64,000 nucleotides of DNA from Heterodera schachtii. Taxonomy: Eukaryota; Nematoda; Chromadorea; Rhabditida; Heteroderidae. Location of the stretch: the NCBI GenBank assembly GCA_023374025.1, contig SIJG01000018.1:1660175-1724174 (forward strand). Direction: 5' to 3'. The notes below the pieces were generated by a model that saw only the letters and a list, made by a program, of their open reading frames with translations, was not told the DNA's origin and did not search any database. Below are positions 53,285 through 63,605 of the stretch, piece by piece. A program made the position numbers and the translations under genes. Every line of letters starts with the position of its first letter. Position 1 is the first letter of the stretch.

Positions 53285-53361
53285 TAGGTCGTTCAATAAA
53301 CTCCGTTTTTTCATGTCATTCATATGAATTAGGCAAATTCCGATTGGTTATTCTGAACTAA
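53285..53361 (+). CDS. Candidate terminal exon, diverged pair with 54003
   Basis: GGTTATATTTTTCAG precedes GRSINSVFSCHSYELGKF plus RLVILN and TAA at 53359. The following 230 bp (GGTTATTCTGAACTAATAAT, then ATTTTCTCAAAGTTTTAAAG) match 54060-54330, so the area is a diverged direct duplicate. The equivalent exon there reads LFFDYVCPNTYYGVL and stops. Conservation at peptide level is not obvious. Confidence 0.35.
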
Positions 53362-53589
53362 TAATAATTTATTTGTTTTATTTTATTTATTTTCATTCGT
53401 TGGATATTTAAAAAATTCATACAAAAAAGTATAGACGGAGTTAATTCATTAATTTTCTCAAAGTTTTAAAGCATTTGTTATTTTGATGAGAATTTTAATT
53501 ATTTCAGTATTTTTTTAATCTATTGTGCTTAAAATAATATTATATTTGAACCATAGGTTTTTGATTGCTAATATTATCTTTTAATGTTC

Positions 53590-53865
53590 AGAAAAATAAA
53601 TGACCAATTTTTTGCGTTTTGCGCCTTTTTGTGGATTCTTAAAATGCGGTTTTTTAAGAAATTTGGGTGAGGGAAGTGATGGAGGGGTACCAATTAGAAA
53701 ACCGGAATTTTTGGCCGAAAATACTATTTTACCCTTAAAAATTTTGGTTATGGAGAGACCTTGGGTGGAAGGTACATACGCCGTGTAGCCCCCCTGGGAG
53801 TGTCTCTGAGGCGACACCGGGGAAAATTTTGAAAAATTTCAACATACTATGCTCAGGTTTAGTTT
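53590..53865 (-). repeat. Decayed core-type insertion
   Basis: AAATGACCAATTTTTTGCG at the left and GGCGACACCGGGGAAAATTT, TGAAAAATTTCAAC at the right follow the reversed core order. Hairpin partly lost. It interrupts the 53.3/54.0 kb direct duplicate. Two overlapping frames (62 and 78 codons, opposite strands) are by-products. Confidence 0.5.
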
Positions 53866-54002
53866 CTAATTGGAAAAAATAATTTTAAAAATATACGTTT
53901 GGAATATAACTGATTTCTTAATGTTTTTAAAAATAGTCAATTTTTCGCTATAAAATGAAAAAATAAATTATAATGGAATTAATTTAATTATTTTATAGCC
54001 CT

Positions 54003-54380
54003 CTTTTTTGATTATGTCTGTCCGAACACGTACTACGGTGTACTTTAGAGCTTGTTGATAGGTTATTTTGAAATAATAATTAATTATTTTTTTAAATTGT
54101 TGTTTTAATGTAAATAAAAATTTTTGAAAATATTTGTTTGTATATTTTAAAAATTCATGCAGACAAGAATGTCCGTGTGCAATTTCTTTACATTCTCAAA
54201 GTTTCAGAATATTTGTCATTTTAATAAAAATTTTAATTGTTTTCAACAATTTTTTCTATTCATTAAATCATAAATTCTCGAAAATTTATATTTCAAAAGA
54301 ATTTCTTCAATTAAATAATGGCATTTTATTTTTGAATCATTTTTTCATTGCTACTCTTTATCTTTTAATATTCAGAAGAA
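54003..54380 (+). repeat. Direct duplicate of 53285-53590
   Basis: Matches GGTTATTTTGAAATAATAAT, TTTAAAAATTCAT, CATTCTCAAAGTTTCAGAAT and CTTTTAATATTCAGAAGAAA to the copy at 53300-53600, which lacks the GCAGACAAGAATGTCCGTGT segment. 54003-54060 holds a possible exon (after TTTTATAG). Confidence 0.6.
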
Positions 54381-54553
54381 ACAAATTTCTCTATTAGATA
54401 ATATTGATGAGAACTATTTATAGAATTTATTAGCTGTTTTGAGGGTTCTATTCATCATTGTCTGTACATTTTTAATGCAACCTATAATTAAGTTTTTAGC
54501 ATATGTACCGTATTTTTTGATTATAAGTTATGTAAAATACCCTCGTATTTCAG

Positions 54554-54637
54554 TGCACATCAGCGAGAGCAGCAAGAAAATATTACGTCATCATTTTGTT
54601 ATTTTTTATTATTTCTTTTAAGAAAAATGTGTATTAA
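54554..54637 (+). CDS. Candidate short terminal exon
   Basis: ACCCTCGTATTTCAG precedes CTSARAARKYYVIILLFF, IISFKKNVY and TAA at 54635. The acceptor is excellent. The peptide is a basic start followed by a hydrophobic run. A second frame (VHISESSKKILRHHF) is also open, so the assignment is tentative. Confidence 0.3.
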   Translation, partial: CTSARAARKYYVIILLFFIISFKKNVY

Positions 54638-55069
54638 AAATACTTATAATTTGGAAAAACTTGGTGGTTCTTATAATTGATGGTGGGTTAAATCGAAGAA
54701 ATAAATAACCTCACACATTTCCATGTTCAAAAACTCATATTTTCAAGGATATTGTTCAGTCGAATAGCTTTCCTTATAATGGAATATTTTTTAAATATAT
54801 CATATTTCCTTTTTAATAATTAAATTAAAAATTTTAAACTAATTTGATTTGGCACTTTCTTAATAAATTTTTCAAATAGTGAGATTTTCGCTACCTTGAA
54901 AAATTAGCAAATTTTTTATGGCTGAACCTTAACCTCAGGAAACCCAGGCCCAGGAAAAATCCAGGTTGCTAACTAGCGATTTAAAAATCTTCAAATTTTA
55001 TAGTATGCTAATGTATATAGCCCGGATTTTGCAGCATCTGCTGAAATTTTTTGCTAACTTGAGGCGTGC
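54638..55069. other. Mixed T-rich DNA
   Basis: 54925-54970 has repeated CCAGG words (CAGGAAACCCAGGCCCAGGA). A similar AAAACCCAGGAAAAAATATG is at 60771. No frame. Confidence 0.35.
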
Positions 55070-55385
55070 TAAAAATGATACGTTCACTCCCGAATTTAAG
55101 TTTTTAGAATTTCTAATTGTCGAAATTATTTGAAATTTTGCAAAGCAATGAAAAAGGCGTAAATAATAAGATTTATTTGATCAAAAAATTTTCCAACCCC
55201 CTAGGAATTTTTCTCGAAAATTTTCCCGATTTCAAGCCATTTTCGAGTTTTCAGATCACCATGAAGAAGTGATCTGATGAGCATCGTGTAATTGACTTTT
55301 TTTGAAAAGCTTCAAAATTTAAGTTTACATGAGGACTTTTTTCGACATTATGAATTTTTTTTAAAAGTGAATGTATCATTTTGTT
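55070..55385. mobile_element. Small foldback/MITE-like element
   Basis: Ends AAAAATGATACGTTCACTCC and GTGAATGTATCATTTTG are inverted copies (about 17 of 19 bases). Interior hairpin CAGATCAC-CATGAAGAA-GTGATCTG at 55253-55277. No coding frame and no clear target duplication. Confidence 0.6.
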
Positions 55386-56498
55386 TGTCACTTATTTTAT
55401 AAAAAATGGGTGAAGATTGATGACCAAAAAGGAAAAATTTTCTTTTATCCTTTGAAGTTTAATTTAAAAGATAAAAAATAATAATTAATTTCTGATTCTG
55501 ACTTTTTGATTCTTTTTTCTTTTTCCGATATTTAAATTAAATAAAATTTTATTATTTCTTATCATCAAATGATAAATTAATGTTTATTTTATCTAAATAA
55601 AGAAGTTTTTTAACTAAGCAAATATAACAATTATTTTAAATAGTATTTAGAATATATTTGCTGATGAAATTAACAATTTTAAGGTGCTCAAAGCTCAAAG
55701 TAACCTTTCCACATCAAATTTTTTTAATTTTTAATTTATCGAGGTGGTGGTTCAACCATTGATGATCACCAGTTCTTGATTCAATTCGGTTACGGAATTT
55801 AATGTTTTTAATATAATTGTTTTAAGTAATTTTTGGTAGCTTTTTACCTTTCTTCTGCCTATTTATCTGTGGCTGTTCTCTATTCGAGTTTTGAAGGGTT
55901 TTTTATTTAATAATTTATATTTATAAATATTTATTTAGTTCCTAATCAATCTGAGAAAGAATGCGAGAACAGGCAGTTTAATATTTTTATTATTTCTTCT
56001 CATATTCTATTTAATTCATTCGACTTATTAAAATAACAAAACTTATACAAACTTCATTAAAAAAACTCGATTTGAATGATATTTTAAGACCAAAACTTAA
56101 GCATAAACAAAATCTTTTAAATATATTGATTTTTGGTGGAAAAAGTTATAAAGTTAAGTCTAAAAAATTAAACCTGTATAATCTGATTATTTTTATGATG
56201 CTCTTTAATTGGACATCAATGAAAATTTACATGAATTTTCTTTATCCATATTCATTTGAGTAATAATCATCCCTCATTTCCTTTTTTCATTTAAAATATT
56301 GTATTTCCATTTACATTGATTGTCATTCATTTAGTTTCGTGGTTTTATTTATTTAACAATTAGTTTTTTCGTCATTTTCGATTTAACTTTTATTGTGATA
56401 TGCTTTTCTATTTGTTTTGTGTATTTTGTTTCTATATTTTTAAGCTTTCAAAACAGAAATTTTTGATTAAATTTTTATATTATTTTAAATTTCTTTAG
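55386..56498. other. T-rich; one conspicuous unplaced patch
   Basis: 55737-55800 reads IYRGGGSTIDDHQFLIQF plus GYGI in one + frame (TAA at 55799) but has no acceptor. The GGTGGTGGTTCAACCATTGA and GATTCAATTC words also look faintly pol III-box-like. Its nature is unresolved. The rest is low-complexity. Confidence 0.3.
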
Positions 56499-56730
56499 GG
56501 AGTTTTTTGATTATTTAGAAAGAGTGCCTTTCATCCTTATTCTCGAATATCTTTCGTTTATTTCAACCACTTCTGACTATCACTTTATCAATTATCATTC
56601 ATATTTGCTATCGGGTCTTAGTTTAACCATTTGTCTGTTGAATATTAAAGTTAAATGCTCCTCAAAATCCCGCGAGATTATAATACTTTTGTTTAGTAAT
56701 ATTTATTTTCCATATATTTTTTATCGATAA
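56499..56730 (+). CDS. Candidate terminal exon, FFD family
   Basis: TTTAAATTTCTTTAG precedes EFFDYLERVPFILILEYL, SFISTTSDYHFINYHSYL, LSGLSLTICLLNIKVKCS, SKSREIIILLFSNIYFPY and FYR, TAA at 56728. One or two hydrophobic helices with charged loops. The first eleven residues resemble the exon at 46141 (NFFDIVDEVEYF), and a decayed DNA copy of the start lies at 56878-56935. The longest good frame in the 50-58 kb interval. Family not recognised. Confidence 0.45.
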
Positions 56731-56874
56731 TTTTTTTAATAGAAAATTCATCCTTAAAAATTATACATGTCATTTACGAATAATTTTCTCACATTATAAA
56801 AAATTGGATGTGAAGTGGCCTTGCCATCCAAAAGATACTAAAAATATTAGTATATTCGAATGCCATTTTTTAAA

Positions 56875-56940
56875 TCATGGGGATTTTTTTTGATTATATT
56901 TATTTAAAGAAAGTGCCTTTCTTCGACTTATTCAGCCGCT
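56875..56940 (+). pseudogene. Decayed copy of the FFD exon start
   Basis: GGGATTTTTTTTGATTATAT, then AAAGAAAGTGCCTTTCTTCG, parallels 56499-56545 (GAGTTTTTTGATTATTTAGA, AAGAGTGCCTTTC) but with T-run changes and a stop. Confidence 0.4.
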
Positions 56941-57002
56941 TCTAAAAAGAATTAATGTTAATAATTTCTTGCTAATACCTTTTACTTATTTTAATTTTCT
57001 TC

Positions 57003-57257
57003 TTGGTTTCCTGGACACATCGGAACCAATATTTGTTTACCTTAAAATATTTTCTATTTCTTATTATTTTTTATAATGATAAATTATTGATGAAATTGAG
57101 GATGTATTCATTATATTTCAATTTTTTGGTATCTGAATGTTTTATATGCGTAATTCTCTGGTTCCTGCATGAATTCGCCTTAAATTTTTCATTAGCTAAT
57201 TCTCTCTTGGTTCAATACCATGATTTGGCCTTGCTTGAACTGGAACTCAAAAAATAG
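57003..57257 (+). CDS. Protein-like frame, membrane type
   Basis: Frame VSWTHRNQYLFTLKYFLF, LIIFYNDKLLMKLRMYSL, YFNFLVSECFICVILWFL and HEFALNFSLANSLLVQYH, ending DLALLELELKK and TAG at 57255. Two hydrophobic stretches, then a polar Leu/Glu/Lys end. The left border TTTTAATTTTCTTCTTGG has no AG, so the true start is unclear (ATG at 57088, MKLRMYSLYF, is possible). It could be a receptor-type exon; no diagnostic motif. Confidence 0.35.
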   Translation: MVSWTHRNQYLFTLKYFLFLIIFYNDKLLMKLRMYSLYFNFLVSECFICVILWFLHEFALNFSLANSLLVQYHDLALLELELKK

Positions 57258-58904
57258 GGTTCCTTATAATTTATCAACGCAAATGTATTCATAGTGAGGA
57301 TTTAATTGAATGAATAAAAACGATCTCAAAAATAATAAAATGAAAAATATCTCGGCCTAAAATATTGAAATAATCTAATCCTGATAGATATTATCAAAAT
57401 TTTACTCAATGTCCTACCATTATCATTTTGAATTCTTATTTATTGCATTCAATTATTCCATTCAAAAAATGAATAAACTTTTATACTTAGCGAAATTTAT
57501 AAATAGATTTTTTTAAGGGAAGATTTCGAAAAATAATTTTAAAAACTGTAGGTTTGGATTAAATTGACAAGATATAGACAACAATTTCTCAAAACTAATA
57601 TATTTTATGCCTCAAATTTTTGAGAAATAGTTTTTTATTGAAAAAATGATCAAATTAAAATTTTTTAATTATTGGTTGACTCGAATTGATAAAATCCACT
57701 TTTTTCATAATTAATCATGACCTCCTCCTAATTTCAAATCAAGGTCTGCATAAAGCTGGAATTATTAGATTGTTTTTATTCAAAAAATAATTAATGATGC
57801 CAATTTAATAATCATCAATTAAAGGATTTTTAAGTTTATTTTTGTCTGTGAGACATTATAAAACATTATAGAGAAATTATTTTATAAATTAAGATTATAT
57901 TTGTAATATATTGAGGCTTCAATTTATTTAAGGAAATACTTTTTCTTGTTGAGAAAAATAAGGAAATTTAATTTAAAAATGAATTTTAGCACAAAATAAT
58001 TTTTACAATTTCCGTTTTTTCATTTTAGTCTTTAGAAATATTGAAAATCAATAATTCCTTTCTTTATTTATCACTATTTTATGAAATAAAAAATAAGTTT
58101 TCATTATTTAAAAGGTATTAATTGTTTTCGTTATTTTTATTGATTTGAAATAATAATTAATTTGTTTCATAATCAATCATGATGATTCCAGCCAATTTTA
58201 AATCGATGTATGCAGTAGTTGTATTTTTTAGATTGTTTTTTATTCATAATTATAATTTTTATGATGCAAAATTAATGAAGGAATTTTTAAAATTTATTTT
58301 TATTTGTAACATATAGATTATTTATAGAAAATATTTTGTGAATTCAAGTTTTAAAATTGTAACCTAATAAAAGTCAATTTATGTTGGAATTTTGAATTAT
58401 TTTTAGATTTATCCATTTTAATTTCAATTTCATAGACTTAGTCATTTTAGAATCAAAAATAAGGTAAAAGGAATCCTTGAAAATTTTCTCTCATTAAAAT
58501 TTAATATTTTATTCTAAACTATAGTTTAGGTATACAAATTACTTTTTGAAGATTTTATCGAATTTGCTAGTATTTTGTCAATTTTAGGGTGTTTACATTT
58601 TCATAAAAAACTTGCAGTACAGCAATAAAAACATTATATTATTGTTTAATTTTCTTTTTTGAATTTATGAGTTTCTATCTCTCTTGGATAATTTATATTA
58701 CAAAAAAAAAAGAATTTTTTATCAATTTTTTCGACATTTTTATTGTTGTTCAAAGAATTTTAAATTTAAATATTTAAAAACTCATTCAAGTTTTATATTA
58801 TGTTCAATAATAAATACTTTTTCTTATTTAGAATAATTATTATACATATTCTAAAGTTTTACACATTTTGAACGCATTAAAATACAACATTTGGCTGAAA
58901 AAAA
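57258..58904. other. T-rich with one diverged direct duplicate
   Basis: 57690-57900 and 58140-58340 share AATTAATCATGA / AATCAATCATGA, AATTTCAAATCAAGGTCTGC / AATTTTAAATCGATGTATGC, TTAGATTGTTTTTATTCA and GAGACATTATAAA / TAACATATAGATTA in order. No frame. The + strand changes from T-rich to A-rich near 58.8 kb. Confidence 0.45.
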
Positions 58905-59090
58905 ATTAGGGGATGGAAAGAATCAACGCGAAAGCAAATGAAGAGAATGGTGCGCAATTGCAGCCCATTCTCTGCCAAACTCTGCCGGAGGGAACACCGA
59001 AAAATCAATGGAATTGCTTCGCTTGGGGACGCCACCCAAAAAAACGAAGCCAAAAAGCATTCGTTTTAAAATTGACTTCACAACAACAAA
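58905..59090 (-). repeat. Repeat family C, copy 2
   Basis: Inverted relative to copy 1 (23590-23840). Keeps both hairpins: CTTGGGGACGCCACCCAAA and GAGAATGGTGCGCAATTGCA with CCATTCTC. The + frame of 60 codons over it is not kept in copy 3. Confidence 0.75.
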
Positions 59091-59199
59091 TATAAAATTT
59101 TATTTTGAAAGAAATTGTAAAATTATTAATTTTAAGGCACAATTTATAAAAATGTAATGTTGAAATCGGTCTTACATTAAGACATTTATTTTAAAGCAA

Positions 59200-59470
59200 A
59201 ATTGGGTATCATTTTGACTGTTATGATTAGGGCCCCAATTTGGGTTTTTGCCTATTTTTTCCTCACTCCCAGCAGTAGCCTTAAACGCACGATAAACATA
59301 CAGTCATGGTCATATGTTAACGACACCCCCCTAAAAATTGCTAAATTTTTATTAATTGATCCATTAAACCTTTTAACAGGGAGAAAATGATAAATGTATT
59401 ATAAGACCGGTAGCATATATTCAATGGGCTTTCGAATGATACCAAATGTGTGTTAAAAATCGAAAAACTT
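59200..59470. other. Possible Tc1/mariner-like end and palindrome-family fragment
   Basis: TACAGTCATGGTCATATGTT at 59299 followed by AACGACACCCCCCT resembles termini of Tc1/mariner elements (CAGT start after TA). GGGCTTTCGAATGATACCAA at 59428 matches the palindromic element arm (GGTATCATTCGAAAGCTC at 44031). A partial element is likely. No full structure visible. Confidence 0.35.
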
Positions 59471-59720
59471 TTTGCATCCAATATTAAATGAAATAAATTT
59501 AAAAAAACAAAATTCAAGAGAGAAAAATAAAAAATTATGGAAAGGAAAGAATCAATACGAATGTAAATGAAGAGAATAGTGCGCAATTGCAGCACATTCT
59601 CTGGCAAACTCCGCCGGAGGGAACACCGAAAATCAATGGAATTGCTTCGCTTGGGGACGCCACCCCAAAAAACGAAGCCAAAAAACATTCGTTTCAAAAA
59701 ATACTTTCACAGCAAAAAAA
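59455..59720 (-). repeat. Repeat family C, copy 3
   Basis: Longest match to copy 1 (23585-23840, inverted), including TTTTTTGAAACGAATG, GAAGCAATTCCATTGATTTT (inverted) and the A+T-rich tail. The minus frame starting MKRMFFGFVFWGGVPKRS is shared with copy 1 for about 33 residues, then diverges. Confidence 0.75.
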
Positions 59721-60106
59721 ATGAATACATTTCATTTTATTTGTATCAAGTCAAATTTTACATGTACAAATTCAATCATGGGATTTGGAATCAATTTTTG
59801 CAGGATTTTTCCAGCGGATAGATAATACCACATTTAAAAAATTTGCGGGATGCCGGGCGAAATTGCGGTTCTTTTTTAAATTTCGAAAAAAATAAATTTG
59901 AATAATTTTTCAAAAATATAAAAGTAGAAAGAGGTAAAATCCAAGATTTAAATCAAATTAATTAATAAATCTCAGTTTTTTCTCATAATATTTTAATTTT
60001 CATTAATTTTCAATGATAAATAAAATTGTAGAATTATTATATTGGCATCGTCACTTTCAATTGGACAAAATGAGAATCAATCACATTCTTTTTGTTGCCA
60101 CTTTAA

Positions 60107-60406
60107 TTGACTCATTTGGCGAATTGTTTTGCCTTCGTCTTCTTCCTTTTATTCACTTTCATATTCTTTTCCGCCTTTCTCATCATCCGTTTGAACGTGC
60201 CGACGCTGACCCAAACTTCCGCCCTTTTGTGCGACATTCCGGCACATTCCAATGCGCGCGCATCAGCCAACGCGCGCCCCACGCGCAAGGATTTGTTGTG
60301 GCACGGATGCGCAACCGAAACGGGCGCTTCCTGTCGCTGGCGGAAGCATGGCGAAATTTCATTTTCCTCATCAAATTCGCTGCGTTCAGCGGTTGAAAAT
60401 TTTTAA
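60107..60406 (+). CDS. Candidate secreted-protein exon in a GC-rich patch
   Basis: 60185-60350 is the least A+T-rich non-repeat stretch in the window. The frame from ATG at 60107 has a hydrophobic start (FAFVFFLLFTFIFFSAFL), then LNVPTLTQTSALLCDIPA, HSNARASANARPTRKDLL and WHGCATETGASCRWRKHG to TAA at 60404, with G/C-rich third positions. A second + frame from 60013 (RADADPNFRPFVRHSG, FVVARMRNRNGRFLSLAEA) is equally open, and a 63-codon minus frame too. I favour the 60107 frame for its signal-peptide-like start but cannot exclude the others. No domain recognised. Confidence 0.45.
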   Translation: MTHLANCFAFVFFLLFTFIFFSAFLIIRLNVPTLTQTSALLCDIPAHSNARASANARPTRKDLLWHGCATETGASCRWRKHGEISFSSSNSLRSAVENF

Positions 60407-60440
60407 ATTATTTCAAATACCGCAAGACCAAAAACGACAT

Positions 60441-60460
60441 GAAACAAAAAGAGAGAGAGA
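60441..60460 (+). repeat. Short AG microsatellite
   Basis: GAGAGAGAGAGAG run after AAACAAAAA. No other content. Confidence 0.7.
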
Positions 60461-60576
60461 GAGTCAAATTATGGATTTAAAAAGGAGAGCTTTCTGGGGC
60501 ATTTAATAAAATTTCCTTAAAAAAATCCACAAAAATTGTAGGAATTGCGAAAAAGTGAAAAATATATGCCAAATAT

Positions 60577-60665
60577 TAGTGCTGCCCGAGACCGAAAATT
60601 TCCCGAGACCGAGACTTGACCCCGAGACTCGACCCCAAGACTCGAGACCGAGACCAAAAAAAAAA
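60577..60665 (+). repeat. CCGAGACC-rich island, hAT-type end
   Basis: TAGTGCTGCCCGAGACCGAA starts it, like other YAGNG termini here, followed by repeats of CCGAGAC(T/C). CCAAATAT stands directly before it and again at 60694-60701, but the right side lacks an inverted terminus, so the element is truncated or the match is chance. Confidence 0.45.
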
Positions 60666-61980
60666 CCCAAACTTTTCTTATGTATAAAATCCTCCAAATA
60701 TGTAAAAATATATAAATAAATGTCCCAACTTTAAATGTTTTTCCTACTATTCAGAGCATGGAAAACCCAGGAAAAAATATGTATTTAAATAAAATTGGCA
60801 GCCCTATAATTAGGGATGTGATTTTAGGATTTATTTAGCATGGATTCAGAGATTATTATATTCTTTTGGGGAATTTTTTAAGAAAGCATTAAACAAGGCA
60901 CAAAAAGTATAAAATTTATGACCAGGGCCCGGATTTTTAGGTTTTCACTTATTTTTTTTCTACAGGATAGCATATATCAATTTAAAAATATTATTAAACC
61001 CAATTCAGCTTCATTGAAAATATAATTCACTCAGTTAAATCATTTATGTACACTCTTTAATTTATGTTAAGCGAATTCATGCAGAATCAGAGAATTCAAA
61101 AAAAAAGAAGTAATTTTCTTGCAATCAATAATTTCGGTTAACAAATCGAGTTTTATATATGAGAGAGTATTAAAAAAGGACACTTTAAAAAAACCAAGTA
61201 CAATAAAAAAAAATCAATCAATTTTATGGCAATATTATCAGCCAAGATTTAAGGGTTAAAATTCATAGGGAATTTTTCACCATTAAATTATACACAAAAT
61301 TAAAGAAAATTCAATTTTTAAAAATAATTTAATCATCAGGATTAAACTAAAAAGATAAAAGGAAAGAAAATTCATTAAAAAATAAAAATAAAACATTCCA
61401 AAACTCAAAAAAGGACCTTGTTTTAATAGAAAACCCATATTCAGAAAATAAATTTTAATTTAACAAAACAGTATTCAGAAAATTCATTTAAAAATAAAAA
61501 TTATTAATTAATATCTAATATTTCAGTCCTGAAAATTAATTAAATTTTTGATGAATTGGCACGACTCATATCACACTTATATCCGACAAATAAAAATATA
61601 TAAAATATAATGACAATAAATTCTAAGACGAATTAATCAGTTTTAAAAAATAAATCAAAAATCCTGAATTTATCATTTTTGTAACAATTTAAAAATTTAC
61701 AAAAAAAAATGTAGAAATATTCTTTAATCTGTTATTCACATTTTGCACATATTTTTATCATTTTTGGTTGTATTTAAAAAAAGTTACAACAAAAACCTGT
61801 TGGACGCGACTTATTTGTCACCATTTAAAATAAGGGTGATGAAATTAAAATACGGAAACATAAAAATATTAAAATAATTTAATATTAATCAATATTAATA
61901 ATAATATTGCAGTCAGAATGATTCAACTTCGACAAACAATATTTTAAAATATTTTAAGTGCTTTTTAAAAAAGGAGTGAA
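60666..61980. other. A-rich, nothing strong
   Basis: 61110-61400 resembles 27590-27760 (see there). 60925-60960 has a CCAGGGCCCGG word. The rest is low-complexity. Confidence 0.4.
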
Positions 61981-62116
61981 TTAATTGCATGCGGTATTCA
62001 AAAATAAAGGAATTTTCTTGCAAAATTCGGAAAAATACTGGATTACATTAAAGATATAAAATGACATTGGCATATATTCCCCCATTCTTTTATAATAGCG
62101 AGTTGAGAAATGAATG
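61981..62116 (-). CDS. Candidate terminal exon, repeated-exon family copy 3
   Basis: On minus, GAATTTTTCTTCTCCACAG leads into IHFSTRYYKRMGEYMPMS, FYIFNVIQYFSEFCKKIP and LFLNTACN, TAA at 61981. It shares the acceptor tract and the S-x-x-Y/F-x-[KR]-R-x-x-E-Y pattern with 6865-6924 and 7043-7096, 55 kb away, but is longer (44 residues). It is the most convincing member and supports a duplicated minus-strand gene. Confidence 0.5.
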
Positions 62117-63404
62117 CTGTGGAGAAGAAAAATTCCAAAACGACAAAAAAATAGGAATGCTGTTAAATACTCAATAAAATTGATTTCAAACAAAAATATT
62201 ATTTTAAATAAAACACTCAAATACAAAAAAATACATTCAATCATATTTAAAAAGATTTGCTTATTTAATCAGTGAAAAAATATAGATAAAACCAACATTA
62301 ATCTATTATAATATGAAAATAAAAAAATCCTTTATATATAAAAAATTAAAATTATCATTTAGTCTTTTTTAGAATTATATGTATAAAAAAATTGAGAAGT
62401 CTTTCAAGAATTACGAAGTAGGACATATATCTGGCATGATGATTAATTAAATAAAAGTTTATTTAATTTAAATGTCGGTAAAAAGAAAAAGAGATCAAAA
62501 ATTATAAAAAGTCAGAAAACATAGAGAGAAAAAGAATATTTGAATGGTGCGTGGGGTTGTGCAAGGAAAAAGTTAAAAAATGTTCGAACTAATTTATATA
62601 AAATTCGCAAAAATTAAAAACTTAGCGAATTAAATATTAATAACTCATTTACTTCATTATTTTTCAACAGTAGAAAAAACAAAATAATTTTCAAATTTAA
62701 TTTATAATTTTCCCAGAGATCTGTGTGCTCACATAAAGGCAACATGGGCACAATATGCTCGTACCTGAAAAGCTACCAATAATTTAATGAAAATAGAATA
62801 CTCAACGCACTTGGAATACACGTTTTTACAAAAAATCTATTTTAATAAAATATTTAAAATAATAAATGATTTCTACCAAAATGCATATTTAATTTAATAT
62901 TCATCAGTGTTAAGGCAAAATTGTTCAAGAAAATTAATGCATCATATATTTAAATTTAAAAAGGGCAACAATTTTATGCTTTTAATATACGCATTTTGAT
63001 TTAATTAATGCTTTCATACTAGATTTTAAAGAGGGTGCCCATTTTTAGATTTTAATAAACGGATTTTGAGCAAGTTGATTTTGGTAACTCAGTCCAAATT
63101 TTTCAGAATGAGCTGACTTTGGCATGTGGTTATATTCATGCAATGCTTTAAAAATATTAATCAAACACACAATTTTTTAATAAAAAATCGTTTTTCTAAG
63201 TTTAAAAATCAAAAAATTCCTTGATTCATAAAAAATCTGTGAAGATATTTAGATCCAATGCAAACAAATTGGGTTGCGCATAAAGTTTTTGAATTGTACC
63301 AAAAATTTAATTTGAGTATTCATAACAGTACAACCATTAAAAAATTTACCACCGCCAGGCCCCCAAATTGTTATTTTGGGATAAAACATGAAACTTGAGC
63401 TTTT
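62117..63404. other. A-rich, nothing strong
   Basis: Low-complexity. 62725-62770 (GTGTGCTCACATAAAGGCAA, ATGGGCACAATATGCTCGTA) is less biased but has no frame. Confidence 0.4.
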
Positions 63405-63605
63405 CTGGAGTGATTATCACGAATCTGATATCAATTTCGACCAATTTCAAACCCTGACCCGAACTCTAACACAAAAGTCGAAAATTCATTCTTCACCAAG
63501 AATCACCTTTATTGTCCAAAATCGACTCGAATTTTCGAATATGTTCGAATTCGGGTCCAGGGTTCTAAATTTGTCGAAATGAATATCAGATTCGTAATCA
63601 ACGAC
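63405..63605. mobile_element. Small foldback element
   Basis: The left arm TGATTATCACGAATCTGATA, TCAATTTCGACCAATTTC, AAACCCTGACCCGAA is an inverted copy of the right arm (ending GGTCCAGGGTTCTAAATT, TGTCGAAATGAATATCAG, ATTCGTAATCA). The spacer is about 75 bp with CGAATTTTCGAATATGTTCG. The 64- and 68-codon frames over it are by-products. No clear target duplication. Confidence 0.75.

Noticed and set aside
60569..60701. CCAAATAT as an 8-bp hAT target duplication around the CCGAGACC island
   Set aside because: The right side has no inverted terminus, and an A+T-rich 8-mer can recur within 130 bp by chance.
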